From: Betaproteobacteria bacterium
Lineage (GTDB): Bacteria > Pseudomonadota > Gammaproteobacteria > Burkholderiales > Thiobacillaceae
Direction: 5' to 3'
DNA length: 64,000 nucleotides
Assembly: GCA_016234655.1 (NCBI GenBank)
Contig: JACRAU010000014.1
Location: 62,001-126,000 of the forward strand
The notes beneath the pieces were generated by a model that was not told the DNA's origin, did no database searches, and saw only the letters and a list, made by a program, of their open reading frames with translations. The stretch's first letter is position 1, and every line of letters starts with the position of its first letter. This document shows, in pieces, positions 46,962-56,678 of this stretch. The translations under genes were made by a program, and so were the position numbers.

Positions 46962-49719
46962 GGCTAAAACTCTCTTGCTCGTGGACGGCTCGTCCTACCT
47001 TTATCGTGCCTTCCATGCCCTGCCCGATCTGCGCACCCGGGATGGCCTGCCGACCGGCGCGCTGAAGGGCGTCATCAGCATGTTGAAGCGCTTGCGCAAA
47101 GACTTCAAGGCCGATTTTAGCGCCTGCGTGTTCGACGCCAAGGGCAAGACCTTCCGCGACGCGATCTATCCCGAATACAAGGCCCACCGGCCGCCGATGC
47201 CGACCGAGCTGGCCCAGCAGATCGAACCCCTGCACCAGGCGGTGCGCGCGCTGGGCTGGCCGCTGTTGATGATCGAGGGCGTCGAGGCCGATGACGTGAT
47301 CGGCACCCTGGTGCGCCAGGCCGAGCGCGAGGGCATCGAGAGCATCGTCTCCACCGGCGACAAGGACCTGGCGCAACTGGTCACCCCGCATGTGCGGCTG
47401 ATCAACACCATGAGCAACGAGCTGCTCGACGTGCCCGGGGTCAACGCCAAGTTCGGCGTGCCGCCCGAGCGCATCGTCGACTACCTCACCCTGATCGGCG
47501 ACACCGTGGACAACGTGCCCGGCGTCGACAAGGTCGGCCCCAAGACCGCCGCCAAGTGGATCAATGAATTCGGCAGCCTGGACGAGCTCGTAGCCCGTGC
47601 GAATGAAGTCAAGGGCGTGGCCGGCGAGAACCTGCGCCGCGCCTTGGATTGGCTGCCGACCGGCCGCGAACTGATCACGGTGAAAACCGATGTCGCGCAA
47701 CTGCCGGACATGCACGGCCTGCACTGGCAGGACGAAGACCGCGAAAAATTGACCGAGCTGTACGAACGCTACGAATTTAGAACCTGGCTACAAGAATTTC
47801 CCCCCTCCCCCGCAAGCGGGGGAGGGGGCAGGGGAGAGGGCTCAGACTTGCCAGAAGCATTTCCCTCTCCCGGCCCTTCGGGCCACCCTCCCCCGCTTGC
47901 GGGGGAGGGGAAATCGGTGCATTACGAAACGGTGCTAACCGAGACCGACCTCGCCCGCTGGCTGAAGAAACTGGAAACCGCCGAGCTGATCTGTCTCGAC
48001 ACCGAGACCACCAGCCTCGACCCCATGCAGGCCAAGCTGGTCGGCCTGTCGTTCGCGGTCGATGCCTTCGAGGCCTGCTACATTCCGCTCGAACACCGCT
48101 ATGCCGGCGCGCCGGATCAGTTGAAGCTGAACGAGGTGCTGGCGCGGCTCAAACCCATTCTGGAAGATGCCGACAAACCCAAGCTCGGCCAGAACCTGAA
48201 ATACGATTGGCACGTGCTGATGAACCACGGCATCGAGTTGCGCGGTATCGAGCACGACAGCCTGTTGCAGTCCTACGTGCTGGAGGCGCACGAGCGGCAC
48301 GACATGGACACCCTGGCCGCGCGCCACTTGCACGCCACCACCATCAAGTACGAGGACATCTGCGGCAAGGGCGCCAACCAAATTGGTTTCGACCAGGTCG
48401 ATATCGACACCGCCACCCGTTATTCGGCCGAGGATGCCGACATCACCCTGAGGCTACATCAGACCCTGCATCCGCAAATCGAACGCGAGGCCAGCCTAGC
48501 CCGCGTCTACCGCGAGATCGAGATGCCACTGTTGCCGGTGCTGGCGCGCATGGAGCGCACCGGGGTCAAGCTCGACAGCGATCTCTTGCGCCGGCACTCC
48601 ACCTTCCTCGCCCAGGAGATGCAAGCCATCGAACAGAAGGCCTTTGATGCGGCCGGCCAGCCGTTCAACCTCAACTCGCCCAAGCAACTCGGCGAAATCC
48701 TGTTCGAGCAACAGAAACTGCCGGTGCTGAAAAAGACGCCCAAGGGCGCGCCCTCGACCGACGAAGAGGTGCTGGAGAAACTCGCGCTGGACTACCCGCT
48801 GCCCAAGCTGATCCTCGACTACCGCAGCCTGGCCAAGTTGAAGTCCACCTACACCGACAAGCTGCCTCTGATGGTCGACCCCGCCACCGGCCGGGTGCAC
48901 ACCAATTATTCACAGGCGGTGGCGGTGACCGGCCGGCTGTCCAGCTCCGACCCAAATCTGCAGAACATCCCGGTGCGCAGCGTCGAAGGCCGCAAGATCC
49001 GCGAGGCCTTCGTGCCCGAGGCCGGCTTCACCCTCGTCTCGGCCGACTATTCGCAGATCGAGCTGCGCATCATGGCCCACCTCTCGGGCGACGAAAGTCT
49101 GCTCAGCGCCTTCCAGGAAGACCGCGACATCCACGCTGCCACCGCGGCCGAGGTGCAGGGCATCCCGCTCGACCAGGTCAGCTCGGAGCAGCGGCGCATG
49201 GCCAAGGCGGTGAACTTCGGCCTGATCTACGGCATGTCGGCCTTCGGCCTGGCCGCGCAGTTAGGGATTGAACGCGCCGCCGCCCAGCTCTATATCGACC
49301 GTTACTTCGCCCGCTATCCCGGCGTGGCCGACTACATGGCCCGCACCCGCGAGCAGGCCAAGGAGCTGGGCTACGTCGAGACCCTGTTCGGCCGCCGCCT
49401 GTACCTACCGGAGATCCGCGGCGGCAACCCGGCCCGGCGCCAGGGCGCCGAACGCGCCGCGATCAACGCGCCCATGCAGGGCACCGCCGCCGACCTGATC
49501 AAGCTGGCGATGCTCGCGGTGCAAGATTGGCTGGACAAGGAAAAACTGCGGACCCGGCTGATCATGCAGGTGCACGACGAACTGGTGCTGGAGGTGTGGG
49601 AGAGCGAGCTCGGCTTGATACGGCAACGGCTGCCGGCCTTGATGTGCGAGGTAGCCGAACTCAAGGTGCCGCTCAAGGTGGAGATCGGCGCCGGCCCCAA
49701 CTGGGAAGCGGCGCACTAG
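46960..49719 (+). CDS. polA: DNA polymerase I
   Basis: Replication/repair polymerase of 919 residues. 5'-3' exonuclease domain (1-280) with LLVDGSSYLYRAFHALP and VEADDVIGTL; 3'-5' exonuclease domain (about 318-510) with CLDTETTSLDP, so proofreading residues are present; polymerase domain with SADYSQIELRIMAHLSGD and MQVHDELVLEV. Residues about 281-317 are a repeat-derived insert (SPASGGGG...PPPLAGEG) in the linker between the first two domains. Otherwise a normal PolA. Divergent from the LOG gene. Confidence 0.97.
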   Translation: MAKTLLLVDGSSYLYRAFHALPDLRTRDGLPTGALKGVISMLKRLRKDFKADFSACVFDAKGKTFRDAIYPEYKAHRPPMPTELAQQIEPLHQAVRALGWPLLMIEGVEADDVIGTLVRQAEREGIESIVSTGDKDLAQLVTPHVRLINTMSNELLDVPGVNAKFGVPPERIVDYLTLIGDTVDNVPGVDKVGPKTAAKWINEFGSLDELVARANEVKGVAGENLRRALDWLPTGRELITVKTDVAQLPDMHGLHWQDEDREKLTELYERYEFRTWLQEFPPSPASGGGGRGEGSDLPEAFPSPGPSGHPPPLAGEGKSVHYETVLTETDLARWLKKLETAELICLDTETTSLDPMQAKLVGLSFAVDAFEACYIPLEHRYAGAPDQLKLNEVLARLKPILEDADKPKLGQNLKYDWHVLMNHGIELRGIEHDSLLQSYVLEAHERHDMDTLAARHLHATTIKYEDICGKGANQIGFDQVDIDTATRYSAEDADITLRLHQTLHPQIEREASLARVYREIEMPLLPVLARMERTGVKLDSDLLRRHSTFLAQEMQAIEQKAFDAAGQPFNLNSPKQLGEILFEQQKLPVLKKTPKGAPSTDEEVLEKLALDYPLPKLILDYRSLAKLKSTYTDKLPLMVDPATGRVHTNYSQAVAVTGRLSSSDPNLQNIPVRSVEGRKIREAFVPEAGFTLVSADYSQIELRIMAHLSGDESLLSAFQEDRDIHAATAAEVQGIPLDQVSSEQRRMAKAVNFGLIYGMSAFGLAAQLGIERAAAQLYIDRYFARYPGVADYMARTREQAKELGYVETLFGRRLYLPEIRGGNPARRQGAERAAINAPMQGTAADLIKLAMLAVQDWLDKEKLRTRLIMQVHDELVLEVWESELGLIRQRLPALMCEVAELKVPLKVEIGAGPNWEAAH
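47801..47910. repeat. GC-hairpin repeat, copy 2, in frame inside polA
   Basis: Two head-to-head units: CCCCTCCCCCGC-AA-GCGGGGGAGGGG then GGGGAGAGGG, about 20 bases, and CCCTCTCCCGGCC...CTCCCCCGC-TTGC-GGGGGAGGGG. It adds roughly 37 codons with no stop or frameshift to the linker between two polA domains. Same family as at 20406, 57785 and 60315. Confidence 0.9.
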
Positions 49720-49737
49720 CCGCGATGGCCTGCAGAT

Positions 49738-50976
49738 TCAAATACCGTAGTAGGTGCCCAGCACCTTCTCCAGACGCCCGCGCAGCCATTCTTCCTCGGC
49801 GGCGTGCAACATGGTGTATTGCTCCAGCACGATATCTTCGAAGGCCTGGATGATCGTCGGGTCGAAATGCTGGCCCGCGCCGTCGTGCAGAATATTTAGC
49901 GCATCGTCCAAGGGCATGGCTGGCTTATACGGCCGCTTGGAGGTCAGCGCGTCGAACACATCGGCCACGGCGAACACGCGGGCCACGACGGGGATGGCCT
50001 TGCCGGCAAGCCCGCGCGGATAGCCGCCGCCATCGAACTTCTCGTGGTGGCAGGCCACGACATCGCGCGCACTGGACAGGAATCCCGAATTGCGGATGAT
50101 GTCCTCGCCCAATTCGACGTGGGTCTTCATGACGCGAAACTCGTCGTCGTCCAGCCGGCCCGGCTTGAGCAAGATGCCGTCCGGGATGCCGATCTTGCCG
50201 ACATCGTGCAAGAAAGCGCCGGAGATGAGTTGCCTGATCTTCTCCGCATCCAGCCGAATCGCCTCGGCCAAGGCGACGGCATACAGCGTGACGCGATAGT
50301 TGTGGCTGTGCGTGTCGGAATCGCGTTTGGCGATGGCGCTGCCCAGCACCGCCATCATCTCCAGATTGCCGCGCAGAATTTGCTTGGACTGCCGAACGAC
50401 GTCGCGGTTGAGCGCGACGGCCAGCGGGTAGAGCACCAGACTGGTCGCCAGCACGGCCAACAGCACGAAGGCCACGGTATAGCCGATATCGGCGTAGATG
50501 CCGGCCTCGGTCTCGCGATCGACGATATAGACGCCCTCGAGGAAGCCCGACAATTTATCGGCCTGGTCGCGCAGGGGCACCAACACCTGTAGCACCCATC
50601 TATCGTCGATGCGCAAGCGATGATAGGTGATCGAATCCTTCTCGGGAAAACCGTGGGCGAATTGCTTCAGCGATTCTTCGAGCATCTCCTGCCCGGGCGC
50701 GATGCGCTCCGCCACCATGACGCGGTTGGCGTCGTAAACCTCGACGATGCCGAAATGCTGGCGCGTCAGATTCTCCATATGCGCTTGAATCTCGGCCAAC
50801 TTCTTCTGCTGGAGCAACTCGGCCGGAAAGCGGTGCGCCTCGTTCAACGCCAAGGCGGCCGCCTTTTCGTCGATACGCTCGATCTCGACCCAAAACACGA
50901 CGCCGCCCACCAACAGAGAAAGCAGCAGCCAGGCAATGGCCACCCGGGGCAGGATGTAGCGGTGAATGGAAATCAT
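49738..50976 (-). CDS. HD-GYP domain c-di-GMP phosphodiesterase with membrane sensor
   Basis: 412 residues. Membrane helix about 11-31, periplasmic sensor segment to about 163, second helix about 165-185, then an HD-GYP domain: metal pair His257-Asp258 in AFLHDVGKIGIPDG, HHEKFDGGGYPRGLAG and the DVFDALTSKRPYK motif. GYP itself reads GYP in DGGGYPRG, so it should be active, degrading c-di-GMP. Likely linked to the adjacent PilZ genes on the same strand. Confidence 0.93.
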   Translation of the reverse strand: MISIHRYILPRVAIAWLLLSLLVGGVVFWVEIERIDEKAAALALNEAHRFPAELLQQKKLAEIQAHMENLTRQHFGIVEVYDANRVMVAERIAPGQEMLEESLKQFAHGFPEKDSITYHRLRIDDRWVLQVLVPLRDQADKLSGFLEGVYIVDRETEAGIYADIGYTVAFVLLAVLATSLVLYPLAVALNRDVVRQSKQILRGNLEMMAVLGSAIAKRDSDTHSHNYRVTLYAVALAEAIRLDAEKIRQLISGAFLHDVGKIGIPDGILLKPGRLDDDEFRVMKTHVELGEDIIRNSGFLSSARDVVACHHEKFDGGGYPRGLAGKAIPVVARVFAVADVFDALTSKRPYKPAMPLDDALNILHDGAGQHFDPTIIQAFEDIVLEQYTMLHAAEEEWLRGRLEKVLGTYYGI

Positions 50977-51012
50977 GATGTCATCGGCTGCGCCATGGGA
51001 CGGCTGCCGATT

Positions 51013-51726
51013 CTAGCCTGCCGGTTGACGATGATGATCGAGCATGAGGCGGAACAGGAAATTCTGTAGCAACAGCGCATCGTTGCCGGTCAAGTCGGTG
51101 AATTCGATGCCGTGACGATAGGCCCGCAGGCCCTCGTCCCGGTGCCTTGTTTCGGTCTTATCCACCTTGCCGGGCAAGGTCAGCGTGACCTCCTGCTCGG
51201 CATGCCCGGCCGGCAAACCGAAACGCAATTCGATCGCCGTCCCCGGCGCGCCGACGGCATGGGCGCACTCGATCAGGCTGCCGCCCTCGGCCAGGTCCAG
51301 CATCAAGGCCGGCTGCCACTCCTGCCCGGCCGTCTTGATCTCGGCCAGAATATTGACGTTGAAGCGCCGGTCGCGGCGGATATCGACGCATTGAATCTCG
51401 TCAGGCACGGCCAGGTGCATATAGTGGAACGGCACGATGCACAGGCGCTCCACCTTGGTGGCGAAACCGAACGCCCGCGTACCGGATGAGAGGCGCAGAT
51501 AGAGCCGATCGCCCTCGTGCAGGTCGGCCGGCAAGTTGTTGACCACGGGCGTGCGCACCAGCAGGCTCTCGCCCGGCGCATAGCCGATCAAGGTGCTGAA
51601 CAATCGAGGATTGACGCCTGGCGGCGCGCGCTGAAGCTCGACGCGCTGCCCGACCTCAAGCGCCATGTCTTCGAAGCGGCATTGCTTGATGTCTTTTTTG
51701 TCGAAGGGGAATAGCGCCTCTGCCAT
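51013..51726 (-). CDS. YcgR-type flagellar brake/PilZ protein
   Basis: 237 residues: N-terminal YcgR-like beta domain (FSTLIGYAPGESLLVRTP) and C-terminal PilZ domain with the c-di-GMP-binding RRDRR (117-121) and LDLAEGGS (D/NxSxxG-like, with G for the serine-adjacent residue). Likely a c-di-GMP effector controlling flagellar motor or surface behaviour. 36 bases before the HD-GYP gene. Confidence 0.88.
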   Translation of the reverse strand: MAEALFPFDKKDIKQCRFEDMALEVGQRVELQRAPPGVNPRLFSTLIGYAPGESLLVRTPVVNNLPADLHEGDRLYLRLSSGTRAFGFATKVERLCIVPFHYMHLAVPDEIQCVDIRRDRRFNVNILAEIKTAGQEWQPALMLDLAEGGSLIECAHAVGAPGTAIELRFGLPAGHAEQEVTLTLPGKVDKTETRHRDEGLRAYRHGIEFTDLTGNDALLLQNFLFRLMLDHHRQPAG

Positions 51727-51769
51727 GTCGCGGCCTCTCTATTCGATCCCAGCGCCGGCCAGCCCGGTA

Positions 51770-52141
51770 CTAGGGCCTGATCAGGGATTGGATATCCCGG
51801 TCCAACAGCGTCGCATCGCCCAGATTGAGTTCGACCAAGCGCCGCAACTCGGTGATGCTGTCCAGGTCGATGCGTATACAGCGAAAACCGACATGCGTGC
51901 CGCTTTGATGGGCCAGCACGACATCCATCTCGATATTAAGCACCGGCGACAAGTGGATGGTAAGACGATAAGTCCGCCCCGCCTCCACCTCCCAGTCGCG
52001 CGCCAACAAAACGAGGCACCCCTTGAGCGAGATGTCCTGCACCGTGCCCGACCAGATGCGGTCGCCGGAGGTGATGGTCACCCGCGCATCGTGCGCGATG
52101 CGGTGAAAGTGCCGGTGATTCGATTGCCGCCCGTCGCTCAT
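51770..52141 (-). CDS. PilZ domain protein
   Basis: 123-residue single PilZ domain: RHFHRI (Arg10, Arg14) and DISLKGC (Asp36, Ser38, Gly41) are the c-di-GMP-binding motifs. Resembles small receptors such as PlzA/Alg44-like domains used for motility or pilus control. Same strand as the YcgR-type and HD-GYP genes, forming a small c-di-GMP cluster. Confidence 0.9.
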   Translation of the reverse strand: MSDGRQSNHRHFHRIAHDARVTITSGDRIWSGTVQDISLKGCLVLLARDWEVEAGRTYRLTIHLSPVLNIEMDVVLAHQSGTHVGFRCIRIDLDSITELRRLVELNLGDATLLDRDIQSLIRP

Positions 52142-52203
52142 GCCATACCCCCCACTGATCCGTATGTTCTACGATTTATAGCGCACCCTCGCACCGAGCG
52201 CCA

Positions 52204-52593
52204 TCAAGCCAGGATGGCCAACACCCAGACCACCACCAGATTGACGATCGCCATCAGCACCGACGCGCTGCCGATGTCCTTGGCACGCTTGGCCAGCTTG
52301 TGGTTCTCCAGCGAGATGCGATCGACCGTGGCCTCGATGGCCGAATTCACCAGTTCGACGATGAGCAGCAGGAACACGCTGGCGATCATGGCGGCGCGCG
52401 CCAGGTTGTTGGGCGTCAGGAGAAAGGCCATCGGGATCAGGACGGCCGCCAGCAGCACCTCCTGTCGGAAGGCGTCCTCGTGCTTGAACGCGGCCTTCAG
52501 GCCGGCAATGGAATAAAAAAAGGCGTTCCAAACCCGTTTCAGTCCGGTCTTGCCCTTGAACGGGCTCTCTTGTGCGTTCACGCTGGTTTCCAT
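52204..52593 (-). CDS. dgkA: Diacylglycerol kinase
   Basis: Small integral-membrane kinase that recycles diacylglycerol to phosphatidate. 129 residues: three membrane helices and the catalytic motif [32 protein letters not shown]. Its start overlaps the end of gcvPB by 16 bases, so it is the last gene of the glycine-cleavage transcript. Confidence 0.96.
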   Translation of the reverse strand: METSVNAQESPFKGKTGLKRVWNAFFYSIAGLKAAFKHEDAFRQEVLLAAVLIPMAFLLTPNNLARAAMIASVFLLLIVELVNSAIEATVDRISLENHKLAKRAKDIGSASVLMAIVNLVVVWVLAILA

Positions 52594-54026
52594 GCCAAAT
52601 CCAATTCACGCGCCGCCTTCACGTCGTCCAGACGCTTGGCCGGCAGGGTATGCGGGGCCGACTTCACCAGCTCGGCATCGGCCTCGGCCTCCTGCTTCAC
52701 CGCCTTCATCGCCGCGACGAAGCCGTCCAGCGTCTCCTTGCTCTCGGTCTCGGTCGGCTCGACCAGCAGGCACTCGGGCACCAAGAGCGGGAAATAGGTG
52801 GTCGGCGCGTGGTAACCGTAATCGAGCAGGCGCTTGGCGAAGTCCATGGCGGAGACGCCGGTCTCGTCCTTCAACTTCTTTAGGGTGACGATGAACTCGT
52901 GCGAGGCGCGCCGCTCGGGAAAGGCCAGCTCGAAGCCGGCCTTGGCCAGCTCGACCGCCAAGTAGTTGGCATTGAGCGCGGCATAGTCGGCCACGCGGTG
53001 CATGCCTTCGCGGCCCAGCATGCGGGCATAGACATAAGCGCGCATCAGCACCCCCATATTGCCGCCGAAGGCGCTCATGCGGCCGATGCTTTGTGGGCAG
53101 TCGGCCTCTTCCGCCCAACGGTAGAAGCCCTTGTCCTCGACCACGTAAGGGATGGGCATGAACGGCCGCAAACGCTCGGACACGCCGACCGGTCCGGCAC
53201 CGGGGCCGCCGCCGCCGTGCGGGGTGGAGAAGGTCTTGTGCAGGTTCATGTGGATCACGTCGAAGCCCATATCGCCCGGCCGCACCCGGCCGAGGATGGC
53301 GTTGAGATTGGCGCCGTCGTAATAGGTGAGACCGCCCGCCTCGTGCACGATCCGCTGGATGGCGACGATGGTCTTCTCGAACACGCCCAGGGTGGAGGGG
53401 TTGGTCAGCATCAGGCCGGCGGTTTTGGGGCCGACCACGGCCTTCAGTGCTTCCATATCCACGTTGCCCTGGCGGTCGGTCGGGATCTCGCGCACGGTGT
53501 AGCCGCACATGGTGGCGGTGGCCGGATTGGTACCGTGGGCGGCATCGGGCACGATGATCTCGCTGCGCTCGCTGTCGCCGCGCGCATCGTGATAGGCGCG
53601 AATCATCGCCACGCCGGCGAATTCGCCCTGGGCGCCGGCCATCGGCGCCAGCGACACGCCGGCCATGCCGGTCACCTCTTTCAGCATCTCCTGCAACTCG
53701 TGCATCGAGGCGAGGAAGCCCTGGCCGGTATCGGCATCGGCCAAGGGGTGGCGCGACAGGAACTGCGGCAGCATGGCCAGGCTGTTGCAGGCGCGCGGGT
53801 TGTACTTCATGGTGCACGAGCCCAGCGGGTAGAACTGGGTGTCGATAGAGAAGTTCTTCTGCGACAGCCGGGTGTAGTGGCGCACCACGTCCAGCTCGGA
53901 GGTCTCGGGCAGGCCGGGCGCCTCCCGGCGCAAGAGCGCGGCCGGCAAGTCGCCGGCCGCGCCGGCTTGTTGCGGGGCCTGGGCCTGGGCACGGCGGCCC
54001 GTGTGGGAGTGTTCGAAAATCAGCAT
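52578..54026 (-). CDS. gcvPB: Glycine dehydrogenase (decarboxylating) subunit 2
   Basis: PLP-containing half of the split P-protein. 482 residues; PLP lysine in [17 protein letters not shown] and the NPSTLGVFE and [10 protein letters not shown] segments. [14 protein letters not shown] is the start chosen at 54026. Together with GcvPA it forms the heterodimeric P-protein, the type common in archaea and Firmicutes and also in some proteobacteria. Separated from gcvPA by tpx. Confidence 0.96.
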   Translation of the reverse strand: MLIFEHSHTGRRAQAQAPQQAGAAGDLPAALLRREAPGLPETSELDVVRHYTRLSQKNFSIDTQFYPLGSCTMKYNPRACNSLAMLPQFLSRHPLADADTGQGFLASMHELQEMLKEVTGMAGVSLAPMAGAQGEFAGVAMIRAYHDARGDSERSEIIVPDAAHGTNPATATMCGYTVREIPTDRQGNVDMEALKAVVGPKTAGLMLTNPSTLGVFEKTIVAIQRIVHEAGGLTYYDGANLNAILGRVRPGDMGFDVIHMNLHKTFSTPHGGGGPGAGPVGVSERLRPFMPIPYVVEDKGFYRWAEEADCPQSIGRMSAFGGNMGVLMRAYVYARMLGREGMHRVADYAALNANYLAVELAKAGFELAFPERRASHEFIVTLKKLKDETGVSAMDFAKRLLDYGYHAPTTYFPLLVPECLLVEPTETESKETLDGFVAAMKAVKQEAEADAELVKSAPHTLPAKRLDDVKAARELDLAWKPA

Positions 54027-54069
54027 GTCTATTCGCTTATCGGCGGAATTGAGTGGGTAATGCGAGCGC

Positions 54070-54603
54070 TTATTCTTCCTCGGGCTTTTCGCTTGCCATG
54101 GCCTCGCGGAAGGCGTCGAGCAAGGCGCCGTAATTGGGTTCGCCCTTGATCTCCGAAACCAGCTCGGAATAGAGCACCTTGTCCTCCTCGTCGAGCAGCA
54201 ACACGGCGCGCGCCAGCAGGCCACCCAAGGGCGGGTCCATGATCATTACGCCGTATTGCTTGTGGAAATCGCGGCCGCGCATGGTGGAGAGGGTGATCAC
54301 GTTATCAAGCCCCTCGGCCCCGCAGAAACGGGCCTGGGCGAACGGCAGGTCGGCCGAGACGACCAGCACCACGGTATTGGGCAACTCGACCGCCACCGCA
54401 TTGAACTTGCGCGTGGAAGCCTGGCACACCGGCGTATCCAGACTGGGGACGACGCTGATGATCTTTTTCTTGCCATAGAACTGCGACAGGGACACGTCCT
54501 TCAGGTCCTTGTCCACCAGCATGAAACTGGGCGCCGTATCGCCGGGCCGGGGGAAATGGCCGCCGACCTCGACCGGTTCGCCGCCAAGAGTCACTATCGC
54601 CAT
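54070..54603 (-). CDS. tpx: Thiol peroxidase (atypical 2-Cys peroxiredoxin)
   Basis: Reduces lipid and hydrogen peroxides with thioredoxin. 177 residues: peroxidatic Cys60 in [11 protein letters not shown] and resolving Cys94 in ARFCGAEG, the Tpx spacing. Sits inside the glycine-cleavage operon between gcvPA and gcvPB, 43 and 21 bases from each. The reason for that placement is not evident. Confidence 0.95.
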   Translation of the reverse strand: MAIVTLGGEPVEVGGHFPRPGDTAPSFMLVDKDLKDVSLSQFYGKKKIISVVPSLDTPVCQASTRKFNAVAVELPNTVVLVVSADLPFAQARFCGAEGLDNVITLSTMRGRDFHKQYGVMIMDPPLGGLLARAVLLLDEEDKVLYSELVSEIKGEPNYGALLDAFREAMASEKPEEE

Positions 54604-54624
54604 AATCGTCTCCTGTCTCGATGG

Positions 54625-56016
54625 TTAGGACTTGTACGCACACGGCGGCGCTTCGCGCCGGCGGCTAAGGATACGCTCCAATTGTTGCGTATATCGGTCA
54701 AGGTCGCCATCGGTCTTGGTCTCGGTCGCGCAGACCAGGATGGCGTCCTCCATGCCCGGATAATCGCGGCCCAGCGCATAGCCGCCGAGGATGCCCTGGG
54801 CACGCAGGGCGCGCAGCACCTCGCCTGCCTCGCTGCCGACGCGCAGTACCGCCTCGTGGAAGAACGGCGCCCCGAAGGCGCGACTCACGCCGGGAATGGC
54901 GCAGAGCTTCTCGACCAGGGCGCGGGTGTTGGCATGCGAGGCCAGGGCCACGCGCTTCAGGCCCTCGGCGCCGAGCAAGGCCATGTGGATGGTCGCCGCG
55001 GCGACCAACAGGCCCTGGTTCGAGCAGATGTTGGAGGTGGCCTTGGCCCGACGGATATGCTGCTCGCGCGCCTGCAAGGTGAGCACAAAACCGGACTTGC
55101 CGTCGCGGTCGACCGTGCGGCCGACGATGCGGCCGGGCATCTGCCGGGCCAGCGCCTGCTTGCAGGTCATGAAGCCGAAGTAAGGGCCGCCGGAGGCCAT
55201 GGGCACGCCCAGGGGCTGGCCGTCGCCGACGCAGATGTCGGCACCGGCACTGCCCCATTGGCCAGGCGGCTTGAGCAGGGCTAGGCTCATCGGGTTGACC
55301 ACGGCGACGGCGAGCATGCCGTTTCTGTGCGCCCAGTCGGTCAATGGATCGACCGCCTCCAGCGCGCCGAAGAAGTTGGGCTGGGCAATGACCAGGCCGG
55401 CGGCCGGCTGGCCCTCGAAGGGCTTGAGCGCGTCGAGCAGCGTCGTGCCGCTGGCGGGATCGAAGGCGATCTCCACCAACTCGATGTTCTGGTTCTTCAC
55501 CACCGCCTCGGTCACGGCGCGATAGCGCGGGTGCAGCGAGCCCGGCACCAGCACGCGGCGCGAGCCGTTCTTGGCCGCGCGCACCGCCATCAGCACCGCC
55601 TCGGACAAGCCCGAGGCGCCGTCGTAGAGCGAGGCGTTGGAGACATCGAGCCCGGTCAACCGGGTCATCATGGTCTGGTATTCGTAGATCAGTTGCAGCG
55701 TGCCCTGGCTGGCCTCGGCCTGGTACGGCGTGTAGGCGGAGTAGAACTCGCCGCGGGTGACGATCTGCCAGACCGCCGCCGGGATATGGTGCTCGTAGGC
55801 GCCGGCGCCGATGAAGTTGAGATAGAAACCGTCCTGCGCCGCGCGCTCGTGCATGAGCCGGGTCACCGCCATCTCCGGTTCGCCGGCGGGCACGGCCTCG
55901 AGGCCGCCGCATTTGAGCCCGGCGGGGATCTCGTCGAACAGGTCTTCGATCGACTTGGCGCCGATGCTATTGAGCATCGCGGCCACGTCTTCCTGGGTGT
56001 GCGGAATAAAGGGCAT
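54625..56016 (-). CDS. gcvPA: Glycine dehydrogenase (decarboxylating) subunit 1
   Basis: N-terminal half of the split P-protein. 463 residues: [15 protein letters not shown] start, [39 protein letters not shown], and [27 protein letters not shown]. No PLP lysine is expected in this half. Preceded by a heptad-armed palindrome. Confidence 0.96.
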   Translation of the reverse strand: MPFIPHTQEDVAAMLNSIGAKSIEDLFDEIPAGLKCGGLEAVPAGEPEMAVTRLMHERAAQDGFYLNFIGAGAYEHHIPAAVWQIVTRGEFYSAYTPYQAEASQGTLQLIYEYQTMMTRLTGLDVSNASLYDGASGLSEAVLMAVRAAKNGSRRVLVPGSLHPRYRAVTEAVVKNQNIELVEIAFDPASGTTLLDALKPFEGQPAAGLVIAQPNFFGALEAVDPLTDWAHRNGMLAVAVVNPMSLALLKPPGQWGSAGADICVGDGQPLGVPMASGGPYFGFMTCKQALARQMPGRIVGRTVDRDGKSGFVLTLQAREQHIRRAKATSNICSNQGLLVAAATIHMALLGAEGLKRVALASHANTRALVEKLCAIPGVSRAFGAPFFHEAVLRVGSEAGEVLRALRAQGILGGYALGRDYPGMEDAILVCATETKTDGDLDRYTQQLERILSRRREAPPCAYKS

Positions 56017-56025
56017 AGATTTACC

Positions 56026-56107
56026 GTGAGGAGTGAGACGTTGGGTGTGAGGAGTAAAGGCGCGCGCAGCGCACTACCAGCCGCCTCACACCTCGCACCT
56101 CACGCCT
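56026..56107. repeat. Heptad-armed palindromic element (gcvH-gcvPA intergenic)
   Basis: Left arm GGAGTGA GACGTTG GGTGTGA GGAGTAA; right arm, on the opposite strand, GGCGTGA GGTGCGA GGTGTGA. The core GCGCGCGCAGCGCACTAC (56060-56077) recurs in reverse complement at 56555-56572 in the element on the other side of gcvH. It fills nearly all of the 96-bp gap. Confidence 0.75.
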
Positions 56108-56112
56108 AACCA

Positions 56113-56502
56113 TTAGTGACTTTCCGATTCCACGTGGGCCTGGTAGGCAGCCGCGTCGAGCAGGCCGTTCAGGTCGGCGGCGTTGTCGGGCTTGAGCTTG
56201 AACATCCAGGCCCCGTAGGCGTCCTGGTTGATGCCCTCCGGGCTAGCCTCGACCGCCTCGTTGGTGGCGACGACTTCGCCGGCGATGGGCGCGTAGACAT
56301 CGGAGGCGGCCTTGACCGACTCGACCACGGCGCACTCTTCGCCTTTGGCCAGCTTGCGGCCGACGGTGGGGTTCTCGACGAACACCATGTCGCCCAACAG
56401 ATCCTGGGCATGGTGGGTGATGCCCACGGCCACGCTGCCGTCGGCCTCGAGGCGGACCCACTCGTGGGACTTGGTGTATTTCAGATCGGCGGGGATGCTC
56501 AT
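56113..56502 (-). CDS. gcvH: Glycine cleavage system H protein
   Basis: Lipoyl carrier shuttling the aminomethyl group between P, T and L proteins. 129 residues; lipoylated lysine Lys64 in [25 protein letters not shown] start. Bracketed by inverted heptad elements at 56026-56107 and 56519-56678. LipA for its cofactor is the first gene of the same transcript. Confidence 0.97.
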   Translation of the reverse strand: MSIPADLKYTKSHEWVRLEADGSVAVGITHHAQDLLGDMVFVENPTVGRKLAKGEECAVVESVKAASDVYAPIAGEVVATNEAVEASPEGINQDAYGAWMFKLKPDNAADLNGLLDAAAYQAHVESESH

Positions 56503-56518
56503 GGTTGTTACTCCGTAA

Positions 56519-56678
56519 CAGGTAAGGGGTGAGGGGTTAGGAGTGAGGCGACGCGTAGTGCGCTGCGCGCGCAATTCTACTCCTCACTCCTCACTCCTCA
56601 CTCCTCACTCCTCACTCCTCACTCCTCACTCCTCACTCCTCACTCCTCACTCCTCACTCCTCACTCCTCACTCCTCAC
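56519..56678. repeat. Heptad element with a 14-copy tandem expansion (gcvT-gcvH intergenic)
   Basis: Left arm GGTAAGG GGTGAGG GGTTAGG AGTGAGG, core sharing 18 bases in reverse with 56060-56077, and a right arm of pure 7-bp tandem CTCCTCA / GGAGTGA repeats at 56579-56678 (100 bp, about 14 units). The gcvT stop codon TGA is the first part of the repeat. Copy number likely varies. Confidence 0.9.

Noticed and set aside
56579-56678. Possible CRISPR array because of regular repeats
   Set aside because: The unit is seven bases with no spacers; it is a tandem repeat, not a CRISPR array. No array was found elsewhere.
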